Positions 22,946 through 30,280 of a DNA stretch of 31,909 bases are shown piece after piece (position 1 is the first letter of the stretch; every line of letters starts with the position of its first letter). The notes below the pieces were generated by a model. It was not told the DNA's origin, made no database searches, and was given only the letters and a program-made list of their open reading frames with translations. The translations under genes and the position numbers were made by a program. The stretch covers positions 1 to 31,909 of the forward strand of contig DASPJR010000125.1 in assembly GCA_035628505.1 (NCBI GenBank). The letters run 5' to 3'. The DNA is from DASPJR01 sp035628505 (GTDB lineage: Bacteria > Planctomycetota > SZUA-567 > H5-PLA8).

Positions 22946-22969
22946 TATACTGACCTTGCAGGGAGGTCA
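22946..22969 (+). promoter_or_regulatory. -10 box and palindrome ahead of the small lipoprotein
   Basis: TATACT at 22946-22951 looks like a -10 box, though no -35 box is convincing. It touches a perfect palindrome TGACCT-N7-AGGTCA (22951-22956 and 22964-22969), whose right half overlaps the Shine-Dalgarno GGGAGG. It could be an operator or a hairpin that hides the ribosome-binding site. Confidence 0.4.
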
Positions 22970-22971
22970 GA

Positions 22972-23229
22972 ATGCGTCACGCAGCGTTTTTATTGCCGCT
23001 ATTTATTCTGCTCGCCGGATGCGATGAGGATCGCGATCGGGAGAGTGCGCGTTCAGACTCTCGCCGCGCGGAGCGCGTGAAGCGCTCAAGCGGCGAGAAA
23101 TCTAAAGAAAGCAAATCATCAAAGCCCCGCCGTGTGCGGCGTGAGAGCAGCTCCAGCCGCACCGACGATAGTTATCTTTCGCCCGAAGCACGCAACCCAT
23201 TTGTGACCGGCCCCTTCGGCGATCAATAG
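22972..23229 (+). CDS. small Arg/Ser/Lys-rich lipoprotein
   Basis: The 85-residue product has a lipoprotein signal with lipobox LAGC (Cys17). Residues 18-70 are almost all Arg, Ser, Lys, Asp and Glu (for example RDRESARSDSRRAERVKRSS). The protein ends SPEARNPFVTGPFGDQ. The start has GGGAGG 5 nt upstream, so it is probably translated. I know of no family; the composition suggests an extended, charged surface or peptidoglycan-facing lipoprotein. It is bracketed by the palindromic element and a CTCTGTG repeat. Confidence 0.65.
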   Translation: MRHAAFLLPLFILLAGCDEDRDRESARSDSRRAERVKRSSGEKSKESKSSKPRRVRRESSSSRTDDSYLSPEARNPFVTGPFGDQ

Positions 23230-23261
23230 AGGTGCTTGAAAAACAGGTGAGTTCGCCCCCG

Positions 23262-23290
23262 CCTCTGTGTACTCTGTGTTCTCTGTGGTG
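23262..23290. repeat. CTCTGTG-type short repeat tract
   Basis: CCTCTGTGT, ACTCTGTGTT and CTCTGTGGTG follow one another. A related tract in the opposite orientation lies at 25209-25242. The tract ends 9 bp before the Shine-Dalgarno site of the membrane-protein gene. Confidence 0.75.
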
Positions 23291-23312
23291 AGAACTTCCG
23301 GAGGGCGCGCGC

Positions 23313-24293
23313 GTGAAAGTCCGGCGCTGGGCGGCACTGACAGTTGCGCTGTACGCGCTCACCTTTGCGCTGCTCACCGGCCCGGTGCTCTTCAGCAGCT
23401 TTGCGTTCGGCCGCGCGGGCGACCGGTTCAGTCCTGCCGATCTCATCGATATTTATACGGCTTGGGAATACTGGGCCATCGTCAGCGGGCTCACGTTTCT
23501 GCAGGCGCTGTTTCTCCTCGCCCCGCTGGACGTCGCGCGTGAGCGCCCCAAGCGGCGCGGTCCCTGGATCACGCTCGCGCTTGTCTCCGGATTACTGATG
23601 GCGCTGCTGGTGGGCGGACTGTACTCCGCCATCGTCGAAGCGTTCACGCGTGGGAAATTCGAAGACTTTTTCCAGGTCGGCCTGGGCCTCGCACTGGCTG
23701 GATGGGCTCTCTGGGGAGGACTGTTTTACTCCTACCTGAAATCCGATGCCGCTTCCGGTCTCAGCCGCGTGATCGATCGCATGCTCGACGGCAGCGTCGC
23801 TGAACTGCTCGTCGCCGTACCCTGCCACGTGTATGCGCGACATCAGGATTACTGCTGCGCGGGCTTTGGCACATTTTTCGGAATCGCGGCCGGCCTATCG
23901 GTGCTGGGGTTTGCGTTTGGCCCCGGCGTGTTTTTTCTCTTCGTGAAGCGCGTGCGTCGTCTACAACGAGCGCAGGCTGACGAAGCACTGCCGGCCGAGG
24001 TGCCGGAAAATCCGGTCAGCCGCACGCACGCGCGGGACGCACTGCTGTGGAGCACGGCGGCATTTGCCTTTCTGTTCTCGTCACCGCTGCTGAGCTATTT
24101 CGAGCCGCAGAGCCGCGCGACAGAACAGTTCTGGCAGATGAGCGTGTTTGCGTTCCTGGTGATGAACTGCGCGGCCTTTCGCCACGCGGTCCGCGCTTAT
24201 TCCCTTTCTGTCAAGCGCCCACGCTGGCTCATCTACATCGCGGCCGCGCTGTTCGAGAGCATCCTGCTCGTCGCCTGGTGGGGCCTGCGGTAA
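23313..24293 (+). CDS. conserved multi-pass membrane protein with a Cys-Cys motif
   Basis: The 326-residue protein starts at a GTG with GGAGG 8 nt upstream. It has about seven or eight predicted membrane segments (for example WAALTVALYALTFALLTGPV at the start, ITLALVSGLLMALLVGG, FGIAAGLSVLGFAFGPGVFF). The cytosolic or loop sequence ELLVAVPCHVYARHQDYCCA (about residues 167-186) is followed by GFGTFFGIAAG. I remember a similar block, with AVPxHV and a Cys pair, in uncharacterised membrane proteins of PVC-type genomes. The three clustered cysteines could bind metal or be redox-active, but this is not shown. It lies alone between short repeat tracts, so operon context gives no hint. Confidence 0.8.
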   Translation: MKVRRWAALTVALYALTFALLTGPVLFSSFAFGRAGDRFSPADLIDIYTAWEYWAIVSGLTFLQALFLLAPLDVARERPKRRGPWITLALVSGLLMALLVGGLYSAIVEAFTRGKFEDFFQVGLGLALAGWALWGGLFYSYLKSDAASGLSRVIDRMLDGSVAELLVAVPCHVYARHQDYCCAGFGTFFGIAAGLSVLGFAFGPGVFFLFVKRVRRLQRAQADEALPAEVPENPVSRTHARDALLWSTAAFAFLFSSPLLSYFEPQSRATEQFWQMSVFAFLVMNCAAFRHAVRAYSLSVKRPRWLIYIAAALFESILLVAWWGLR

Positions 24294-24297
24294 AGCT

Positions 24298-24346
24298 GAC
24301 CCTAGACCCTAGACCCTAGACCCAAGACCCTGACCCCTGAACCCTG
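24298..24346. repeat. telomere-like CCCTAGA tandem tract
   Basis: The tract repeats CCCTAGA three to four times, then degenerates to CCCAAGA, CCCTGA, CCCCTGA and ACCCTG. It begins 5 bp after the membrane-protein stop and ends 4 bp before the surE stop, filling the gap between convergent genes. Confidence 0.85.
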
Positions 24347-24349
24347 CCG

Positions 24350-25147
24350 TTAAATCGGCTTGGCCGAAAACAGCTCCCACTTCTCCAGCTTCTTCCACGC
24401 TTCGCCGTTTTCGGTCGAGAGTCCCAGCGGCGTTGCGCTGATCCAGCCGTCTTTGAGCGCAACGGCATCGATAAATGTGTCTTCGTCGCGGTAGACCATG
24501 CTGCCTTCCAGGCGGAAGCGGCGGCGCGCGCCTTCGCGCTGTTCTTCGACGTAGTATTCTTTAAAGCCGCTTTTGCCGTGCCGCGTCAGGCGCGTGCCCT
24601 TGATCGACGCCTGCGGCCGGTTGGGAATGTTCACGTTCAGCACGGTCCAGTCAGGGATGCCGTGCTGGATCACTGTATCGACGAATGGAATCGAGAGCTC
24701 CGAGGCGAGTGCAAAATGCCACAGCCCGCTGTCGGGAATGTCCAGCGAGAGCGCCAGGGCAGGCAGGCCGTTCATGCAGGCTTCGCGCGCGCCGGCGACG
24801 GTGCCTGAATAGAACACGTTCATGCCGACGTTCGGTCCCCGGTTGATTCCCGAAATCACCAGGTCGGGCGTAAAATCCGGGAAGAGATTTGTGATCGCAA
24901 GCTTTACACAGTCGGCGGGCGTGCCGGAGACCTTATAGGCCGGCACCTTTTCGAGCCCATCATTGAGCGTCACCTGTTCGGCGTAAAGCGGCCAGTGAAT
25001 GGTGATGCAATGCCCGACACCGGACTGTTCCTTCTCGGGAGCTACGACGCGCAGGTCGTACCGCCCGGTTCTCTGCAACTCGTGCACAAGGGTGGTCAGG
25101 CCCGGAGAAGAAAGACCATCGTCATTAGTCAACAGGATGCGTTTCAT
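24350..25147 (-). CDS. surE: SurE, 5'/3'-nucleotidase
   Basis: SurE dephosphorylates nucleoside monophosphates in stationary phase. The 265-residue protein starts MKRILLTNDDGLSSPGL, the family signature with Asn8, Asp9 and Asp10 as metal ligands, and contains VVAPEKEQSGVGHCIT, VSGTPADCVKL and the conserved ISGINRGPNVGMNVFYSGTV (about residues 99-118). No ribosome-binding site is visible before the ATG at 25147, because an ATGCAT-rich repeat directly abuts it. In-frame ATG codons lie further upstream in that repeat. No pcm or nlpD is next to it, unlike in enterobacteria. The enzyme call is firm. Confidence 0.95.
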   Translation of the reverse strand: MKRILLTNDDGLSSPGLTTLVHELQRTGRYDLRVVAPEKEQSGVGHCITIHWPLYAEQVTLNDGLEKVPAYKVSGTPADCVKLAITNLFPDFTPDLVISGINRGPNVGMNVFYSGTVAGAREACMNGLPALALSLDIPDSGLWHFALASELSIPFVDTVIQHGIPDWTVLNVNIPNRPQASIKGTRLTRHGKSGFKEYYVEEQREGARRRFRLEGSMVYRDEDTFIDAVALKDGWISATPLGLSTENGEAWKKLEKWELFSAKPI

Positions 25148-25490
25148 GAGGTAATGCATAATGCATGATGCATGAACAGCCAAGTGGAACGGCGAACACG
25201 ACTTTACGACAGAGACACAGAGGACACAGAGGAGCACAGAGAAGGGATGGAAGGGGAACCGCGGATAAAATGAACGCCGATTTAGCCCGTATTTGCGTTC
25301 ATCTGCGGTTTCAAAGGTTTTTCTCTGCGCCCCTGCGTCTCAGCGGTGAAGTCATTACGGGCTGCAGATTTCCTGAAGGAAGCCGGCCTCCAATCCGTTT
25401 ATGCATTATGCATCAGGCATTAGTTGAGCTTCTGGCCTTTTTTCGGTGTATCTGATATCATCTTGAGCCTGCTTCGGGAGCGCCTCGCGA
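25148..25490. repeat. repeat-filled intergenic region between surE and the cyclase gene
   Basis: No gene is visible. The stretch holds ATGCATAATGCATGATGCAT (from about 25154), a CACAGAG tract (25209-25242, opposite orientation to 23262-23290), a segment with CGCGGATAAAATGAACGCCG and TTTTTCTCTGCGCCCCTGCG (about 25258-25350), and TTATGCATTATGCATCAGGC (about 25399), roughly an inverted copy of the first piece. The promoter of the cyclase gene, if any, must lie in the last ~60 bp. Confidence 0.7.
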
Positions 25491-26660
25491 ATGAAGTATC
25501 AGCAGAAGATTCAGGTCAACTTCAACTACGACGTGGTGTTCACGCGCGACCTGTTCGCGCCGCATAACCACACGCTGGCTGAAGTGCTGCCGAACATCGG
25601 CAAGCCCGCGCGCATGGCGTTCTTCGTCGATGAAGGCATGCTCAAGCATTGGCCGAACCTGTTGGAAAAGATCACCGCCTGGTGCAAGAACCACGATAGC
25701 GTCGTGACGCTGGTTGAACGCCCCATGGTTGTTCCGGGCGGCGAAGACGTGAAGAACGAGCAGGTTTTCGTGCACCGCATGACGCACCAGCTTCAGCGCA
25801 TGCAGATCTGCCGGCATTCGTATGTCGTGGCGATCGGCGGCGGCGCGGTGCTGGATGCGATCGGCCTCGCCGCAGCGGTCTTCCACCGCGGCGTGCGCTT
25901 GATCCGCGTGCCGACAACGGTTCTCTCCCAGGACGATTCGGCCGTCGGCGTCAAGAACTCCATCAATCTCGACGGCGTCAAGAATCTCATTGGCACGTTC
26001 GCGCCGCCCTTTGCGGTGCTCAATGATGCCCTGTTCCTGCAGACGCTGGAATTCCGCGACTGGGCCGGCGGACTGTCGGAAGCGTTCAAAGTTGCGCTGA
26101 TCAAGGACGCGACGCTGCTCGAAGAGCTCGATAAGCTGGCGAAGAAGCTGGCCTCTCGTGACCTCGACGCAATGGAGCGCATCGTTCAGCGCTGTGCGAT
26201 CCTGCACCTGGAGCACATCGCCACGGCCGGCGATCCGTTCGAAAGCGGCTCGGCGCGGCCCCTCGATTTTGGCCACTGGTCGGCGCACAAGCTTGAGACG
26301 ATGACCAACTTTGAAGTGCGCCACGGTGAAGCGGTGGCTATCGGCATCGCCCTTGATCTCTACTGCGCGGCGAAGCTGGGATTCATCACCGACGCCGAGC
26401 GCGACCGTGTGTGCGCGATCATGCGCCGCTGCGGGTTGAAGCTCTGGCATCCGGCGCTCAGCCGCCAGAGCAGCGCGACAGGCACGCTCGCGATCGTCGC
26501 GGGCCTGGAAGAATTCCGCCAGCACCTCGGCGGCCGCCTGACGATCACGATGCCCGACGGGCTGGGCAAGAAGATCGAAATTCACGAACTCTCCCCCGCG
26601 CTGGTCGAACAGGGCATCGCCTGGCTGAAGGCCACGCAGGCCCAGCCGATGACGGTGTAA
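25491..26660 (+). CDS. eboD: 3-dehydroquinate synthase-like sugar phosphate cyclase (EboD type)
   Basis: The 389-residue protein is a member of the dehydroquinate-synthase-like sugar phosphate cyclase superfamily. The NAD site is IGGGAVLD (115-122). QDDSAVGVKNSINLDGVKNL (147-166) is the substrate loop, where true AroB has a Gly-Lys-Thr-Gly version. Zinc ligands are Glu197 in LSEAFK, a His in DFGHWSAHKLE (262 or 266) and His278 in VRHGEA. DFGHWxAHKLE and GTFAPPFAVLND are wording I associate with EboD, encoded in ebo clusters that are linked to transport of precursors to the periplasm. No other ebo gene is in the window. It is therefore either an orphan eboD or a separate cyclase; it is unlikely to be the shikimate-pathway enzyme. 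The start codon is an ATG with GAGCGCCTCGCGA before it, which is not a strong Shine-Dalgarno site. Confidence 0.8.
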   Translation: MKYQQKIQVNFNYDVVFTRDLFAPHNHTLAEVLPNIGKPARMAFFVDEGMLKHWPNLLEKITAWCKNHDSVVTLVERPMVVPGGEDVKNEQVFVHRMTHQLQRMQICRHSYVVAIGGGAVLDAIGLAAAVFHRGVRLIRVPTTVLSQDDSAVGVKNSINLDGVKNLIGTFAPPFAVLNDALFLQTLEFRDWAGGLSEAFKVALIKDATLLEELDKLAKKLASRDLDAMERIVQRCAILHLEHIATAGDPFESGSARPLDFGHWSAHKLETMTNFEVRHGEAVAIGIALDLYCAAKLGFITDAERDRVCAIMRRCGLKLWHPALSRQSSATGTLAIVAGLEEFRQHLGGRLTITMPDGLGKKIEIHELSPALVEQGIAWLKATQAQPMTV

Positions 26661-26696
26661 CGCGACTTTTCAAGTTCGCGAGGGGCAAGTAGTTGC

Positions 26697-26726
26697 GGAG
26701 CGGGCGTCTCGCCCGCTTCTTTTTTC
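26697..26726 (+). terminator. rho-independent terminator after the cyclase gene
   Basis: AGCGGGCG (26699-26706) pairs perfectly with CGCCCGCT (26710-26717) around TCT, followed by TCTTTTTTC. Confidence 0.9.
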
Positions 26727-26965
26727 AGCCAATAAGATCGCCGGGGCTGCGCACGCGCCCCACTGCAGGTGCGCGTTCAGCCGCACGGCGAGTAATCTCG
26801 TAAGTTCGAGTGACTCGCGCATTGAAAATTCGCGTTACATGCGCCGGCGACTTAGCAAGTCGCGTTACGTAACGCCGCTTGCCAAGTGGCCTTTTGTGGT
26901 GCGAACGCCTTTTGCAGCGGTTCTCGCGAAATGAAGTTCGCGCCACATCAGGGCCGTGCCGTCGC
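26727..26965. repeat. short palindromes and copy 2 of the dispersed repeat
   Basis: This non-coding stretch includes GCGACTTAGCAAGTCGC (26847-26863), CGTTACGTAACG (26863-26874), CCGCTTGCCAAGTGG and a diverged copy of the 17870-17924 repeat at 26892-26948. In the latter, TTTTGTGGTGCGAAC and GCGAAATGAAGTTCGCGCCA flank a changed centre. Confidence 0.75.
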
Positions 26966-27450
26966 TTGCCCCAACGGGGCAACGTCGCAAAGCCCAGGGT
27001 TGGCCCGCAAGGGCCTACCCTGGGTTGCGGCTCTTCGATGCGTCACAACCCCAAACGGGGTTGCGTAAAGACGTGTGCGGCGCGGTGGACGCAACCCTTT
27101 CAGGGTTGAGTCCGAATACGGCATGTGGACCCAGGGTAGCGCCTGCGGGCGCAACCCTGGGCTTTGTTGCATTTCCCCTTCGGGGAAAGCAGGAGCGCCT
27201 CGGAGAGGCGCACGGACATTAGCCGGGCGGCAAGCGAGCGAAGCGAGCGCGGCCCCCGGAATAAAGCGCTCTCGCGCGAAGGAGCGCCCCGGCGGGGCGC
27301 GGGAAAAACGTGCGTTGATGCGGCGCCCTTCCAGGGCGCTGAAACGAGGGCGTACGTTTATTCCGGTGGCCGCGCGCTGTACGCTTGCCACCGGCTAATG
27401 TCCTGCGCTCTCCGGAGCGCATGGGGTCGGCGAGACGCCGGCGGTCGCCG
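26966..27450. repeat. array of consecutive hairpins (non-coding)
   Basis: At least eleven perfect short stems follow each other: 26966-26982 (TTGCCCC/GGGGCAA), 26993-27024 and 27130-27161 (both CCCAGGGT/ACCCTGGG), 27046-27063 (CAACCCC/GGGGTTG), 27092-27107 (CAACCCT/AGGGTTG), 27172-27188 (TTTCCCC/GGGGAAA), 27195-27211 (GCGCCT/AGGCGC), 27284-27300 (GCGCCCC/GGGGCGC), 27323-27339 (GCGCCCT/AGGGCGC), 27405-27420 (GCGCTC/GAGCGC) and 27427-27450 (CGGCGA/TCGCCG). Loops are 3-16 nt. Frames that stay open here reflect repeat composition and are not credible genes. The remaining spacer to 27635 holds nothing I can identify. Confidence 0.85.
27214..27403. repeat. large inverted repeat inside the hairpin array
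   Basis: The left arm (27214-27265) starts GGACATTAGCCGG and ends CCGGAATAAA. The right arm (27357-27403) starts TTTATTCCGG and ends CCGGCTAATGTCC, the exact reverse complement at both ends, with diverged middles. Two GC-rich hairpins lie in the 91-bp interval. Confidence 0.85.
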
Positions 27451-27635
27451 AGCTATACTTGCGGCGCGGGTAAGAAAAAAGTTGATCCTATAAGTAGTTA
27501 GTGCTGAGAGCGTTGTAAGATATCTGAAAAATCTGAGTCGCTAATGCCACAGGCAAATCGTCTTAGTTAGAGTGTAGGGCAGGCATGCAAAACGGGTTCG
27601 CGACGACCCCTTGAATCACTCGTTCTTTGCCACAA

Positions 27636-29078
27636 TTACTTCGTTTCGGGAGTTTCCGTAGACTCTGCCGGCGGAACCTTGGCTGTCGCGGCGCTCTTGG
27701 GCTCTACTTCGCTGTACTTGAACTTGAAGCCGTAGCTCGCGAAACCAGCCGCGTTGGGAACCTTCATCACGAAATTGCGCTCTTCGCCGGGGCGCACGAC
27801 ATCGCTCAGCGTCTTCTCGGTCGTCGATTCGCTGCCATCGGGACGCTTGAACGTCACGCTGATCACGACGTCTTTGACGGGGCCGCTCTTGCCGTTGCGC
27901 ATGGCGCCGGCAAGCGAGACGGACTTATCGTCGTTGGTGAGCGACTCGGTAAAGATCACTTCGACATTCGGCGTGTTCTGGAACTTTGCGGCTTCGATCT
28001 TCGTGTCGGAATTCTTGGCCACCGGCGCGCCGCTGCCATCAACCTTGTTAAAGTTCACCTGCTGCTCGTAGGCATCATAGGTCTGCAGGCCGGGCACGGT
28101 GAATTCAAACGGCTTGATCTCGCCCGGCTTAAGCTGGCCCTTGATCTCGTGCGTGTAACGTTTGAGCTCCTTCTTCTTCGCGTTCATGAAGATGAGCGTG
28201 AGCTTTACCTGGTCGACGGGGATATCGAAGCCGTTGCGGACCTGCGCGGCGACTTTCAGATCGGCGCTCTTGGGATCCGCTCGCTGGAATTTGTAATGAG
28301 CGAACTCGACGTCTTTTGACTTGGAAAATTCGCCGCCCGAAAGCTGTGTCTCGATGGAGGTATCGTCGCACGTGACGTTCAGCTCGTAGCCGCCGTAAGT
28401 GCGCGGCGCTTTCGAGAGCACGAAAGGAATCTGTTCGTCAGCGCCGCCGGGCAGCGTGCCGTTGCCGAGTTTCTCGATGACCGGATCGCCCATCTGCTTT
28501 TTCTTGGCATCGAAGAATGTGACGACGATCTTGAGATTCTTAGCTTCGACGGTGCCATCGTTCCGGACGCGTACTTTTCCGGCGAACTTGCCGCTGCGGT
28601 CGGGCGTCAGTTCTTTTCCAGCGACGACAACGTTGGCGATACCTTTGATCGGCTCGCCGTTTTTCGGATTGGGCTGGCCCACATCGGAGGTGCTGTTCCA
28701 CTCTTCTTTCTTGTTGCCGTTGTATTGAACGGTGATGTCGTAGCTGCCGAAGATGGGGATGAAGTCGCCGACCATCTGGATCTTCTTGGCTTCGCCGGCT
28801 TTCAGCAGAGCAATCTTCTGGGCCGGCGGCTGCTTCTCGAGCTTATTGCCGAGGCCTTCCATGTAGGTGATTGTGAGCGTGACGTCGTTGAGATTTTCCT
28901 GCGACACGTTCTTGATCATGAAATTGGCAGTTACGCGGTTGCTGCTGGTGATGGTCTTGCGCTCACGCCCGTAGCTCCAACTGTAGACGTGAACCTTGTA
29001 GGAATCGTCATCCGCCGCAAAGATCGCGGCGGACGGGAGAATGACGAATGCAGCGAAGAACAGTCTTGCCATTTTCAT
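27636..29078 (-). CDS. exported protein made of Ig-like (FxLYD-like) modules
   Basis: The 480-residue protein has a signal peptide ending about AIFAA. It then shows three to four similar beta-rich units, each with a pattern like VRVRNDGTVEAKNLKIVVTF, AAQVRNGFDIPVDQVKLTLI or AGAMRNGKSGPVKDVVISVT followed by a K-P-G-E turn (LKPGEIKPFEF, VRPGEERNFVM) and a final aromatic strand. This is the pattern of FxLYD or other Ig-like domains. The tail is Pro/Glu/Thr-rich. The ATG at 29078 has GGAAG 8 nt upstream. It is the last gene of a minus-strand operon, 22 bp after the repeat-containing protein. It is probably an envelope scaffold; no enzyme motif is seen. Confidence 0.8.
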   Translation of the reverse strand: MKMARLFFAAFVILPSAAIFAADDDSYKVHVYSWSYGRERKTITSSNRVTANFMIKNVSQENLNDVTLTITYMEGLGNKLEKQPPAQKIALLKAGEAKKIQMVGDFIPIFGSYDITVQYNGNKKEEWNSTSDVGQPNPKNGEPIKGIANVVVAGKELTPDRSGKFAGKVRVRNDGTVEAKNLKIVVTFFDAKKKQMGDPVIEKLGNGTLPGGADEQIPFVLSKAPRTYGGYELNVTCDDTSIETQLSGGEFSKSKDVEFAHYKFQRADPKSADLKVAAQVRNGFDIPVDQVKLTLIFMNAKKKELKRYTHEIKGQLKPGEIKPFEFTVPGLQTYDAYEQQVNFNKVDGSGAPVAKNSDTKIEAAKFQNTPNVEVIFTESLTNDDKSVSLAGAMRNGKSGPVKDVVISVTFKRPDGSESTTEKTLSDVVRPGEERNFVMKVPNAAGFASYGFKFKYSEVEPKSAATAKVPPAESTETPETK

Positions 29079-29100
29079 GTTGCGTCTTCCAGGTTGTGGC

Positions 29101-30219
29101 TCACTTCATGGCCTTCAGGCACAGATTCAGCGCATCGAGGGCATAGGCCGTCGCGAGAACCGGGTCATCTTCCATCCAGCGCTTATCAGGATTAACGAAT
29201 GAACCGTCATCTTTTTGCAAACTAATTAGATGAGTCGCCAAATCCTTGGCCCAGTTAGCTTTACGACCATCGGCCAGCTCGACTTCCTTCATCCCGGCGA
29301 CAGTAAAAGCCTTGGCAAAGGCGTTAGCGTAGTAAAAGTAGCCCTGCGTGCCCTTTCCGCCCGGATTCTCCTTGGCCGAGTAGTTGTTCTTGATCCACTT
29401 GAAGGCGGCCTGCATCACCGGATCGTCTTTGCTCATGCCCGCATAGATGAGGCTCTTGACGGCCTGATAGGTCATGTTGCCGTAGGGTTTGGGAAGGCTC
29501 TTACCGCTGCGGGTGGTCGCGTTGCCGAATTCACTGTCACCCGGCAAGTAGACGAAACCGCCCGTGTTATCGCCGCCTTTCATCTCTTTGGCATCGTTGG
29601 TTTCATCGTTGTCCTGCGTGCGCTTGATGAACAGGATCGCGTTCTTGTATTCCTTTGAATCCTTCGGGAAGCCGAGCGCGTCGAGCGCTTCCATGGAGAA
29701 CGCAGTGTTGCTCAGGTCGCCGCGCTTTGAGTTGCCGTAGCCGAAGCTGCCGTACGCCCGGGTGTGCTCGTCCTTGCTGTAGCCTTCTTCTTCGTCGAGC
29801 TGATTCGAGAGAATCGACTTCTTGGCCTTTTCGAGCACATCCTTGTGCGCCGGATTCTCGAGCGCCGCAAGTCCGATCACCGCGACAGACGTGTTATAGT
29901 TTTCAAGACCAAACTGCGGAATCGCGATCGCGCCGGAGGGCAGTTGCTTTGAGAGGAGGTAATCGACGGCCTTTTTTACGGCCGGGTCATTCTCGCGAAG
30001 CTTCTCGGGGCTTGAGGCGAGCGCCTTGAGTGTGATGCCGACCATTCCTGGCATCGGCGCACCGGCCGCTTTGCCGAAGGTGCCATCGGGATTCTGCTGC
30101 GCCTTTAGAAAGGTGACAGCCTTTTTTGCGGCGGCTTCCACGGCAGCTGCATCGGCTTCCCCGGCAAAGGCGGGAATCGCGACGAGCAGTGCCAGAAGCG
30201 GACAAAGAACACGGAACAT
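29101..30219 (-). CDS. exported squalene-cyclase/prenyltransferase-like repeat protein
   Basis: The start is the ATG at 30219 (MFRVLCPLLALL), preceded by TAGGAG with a 7-nt spacer, rather than an earlier frame start. The 372-residue protein has a signal peptide (cleavage near AFAGEA) and an all-helical alpha/alpha-barrel built from repeats such as FLKAQQNPDGTFG, LLSKQLPSGAIAI, LSNTAFSMEALDALG, MTYQAVKSLIYAGM and LISLQKDDGSFVN, the QxxDGSW-type repeats of prenyltransferase/squalene-oxidase-like proteins. No catalytic DxDD or metal site of cyclases is present, so it is likely non-enzymatic or uses its fold for another purpose. It is flanked by a shorter relative upstream and an Ig-like protein downstream. 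Confidence 0.85.
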   Translation of the reverse strand: MFRVLCPLLALLVAIPAFAGEADAAAVEAAAKKAVTFLKAQQNPDGTFGKAAGAPMPGMVGITLKALASSPEKLRENDPAVKKAVDYLLSKQLPSGAIAIPQFGLENYNTSVAVIGLAALENPAHKDVLEKAKKSILSNQLDEEEGYSKDEHTRAYGSFGYGNSKRGDLSNTAFSMEALDALGFPKDSKEYKNAILFIKRTQDNDETNDAKEMKGGDNTGGFVYLPGDSEFGNATTRSGKSLPKPYGNMTYQAVKSLIYAGMSKDDPVMQAAFKWIKNNYSAKENPGGKGTQGYFYYANAFAKAFTVAGMKEVELADGRKANWAKDLATHLISLQKDDGSFVNPDKRWMEDDPVLATAYALDALNLCLKAMK

Positions 30220-30280
30220 TTTTGCTCTCCTATTCTGGTGACGTAAAGAGATTTGTCTCAATCAGAACAAATCGGCTCTC

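Noticed and set aside
26966..27450. The hairpin array considered as a CRISPR array
   Set aside because: There are no equal-length direct repeats with unique equal-length spacers and no cas gene; the units are palindromes of differing sequence.
26956..27493. Several overlapping open frames in the hairpin array
   Set aside because: They arise from the GC-rich palindromes, conflict with each other on both strands and lack ribosome-binding sites.
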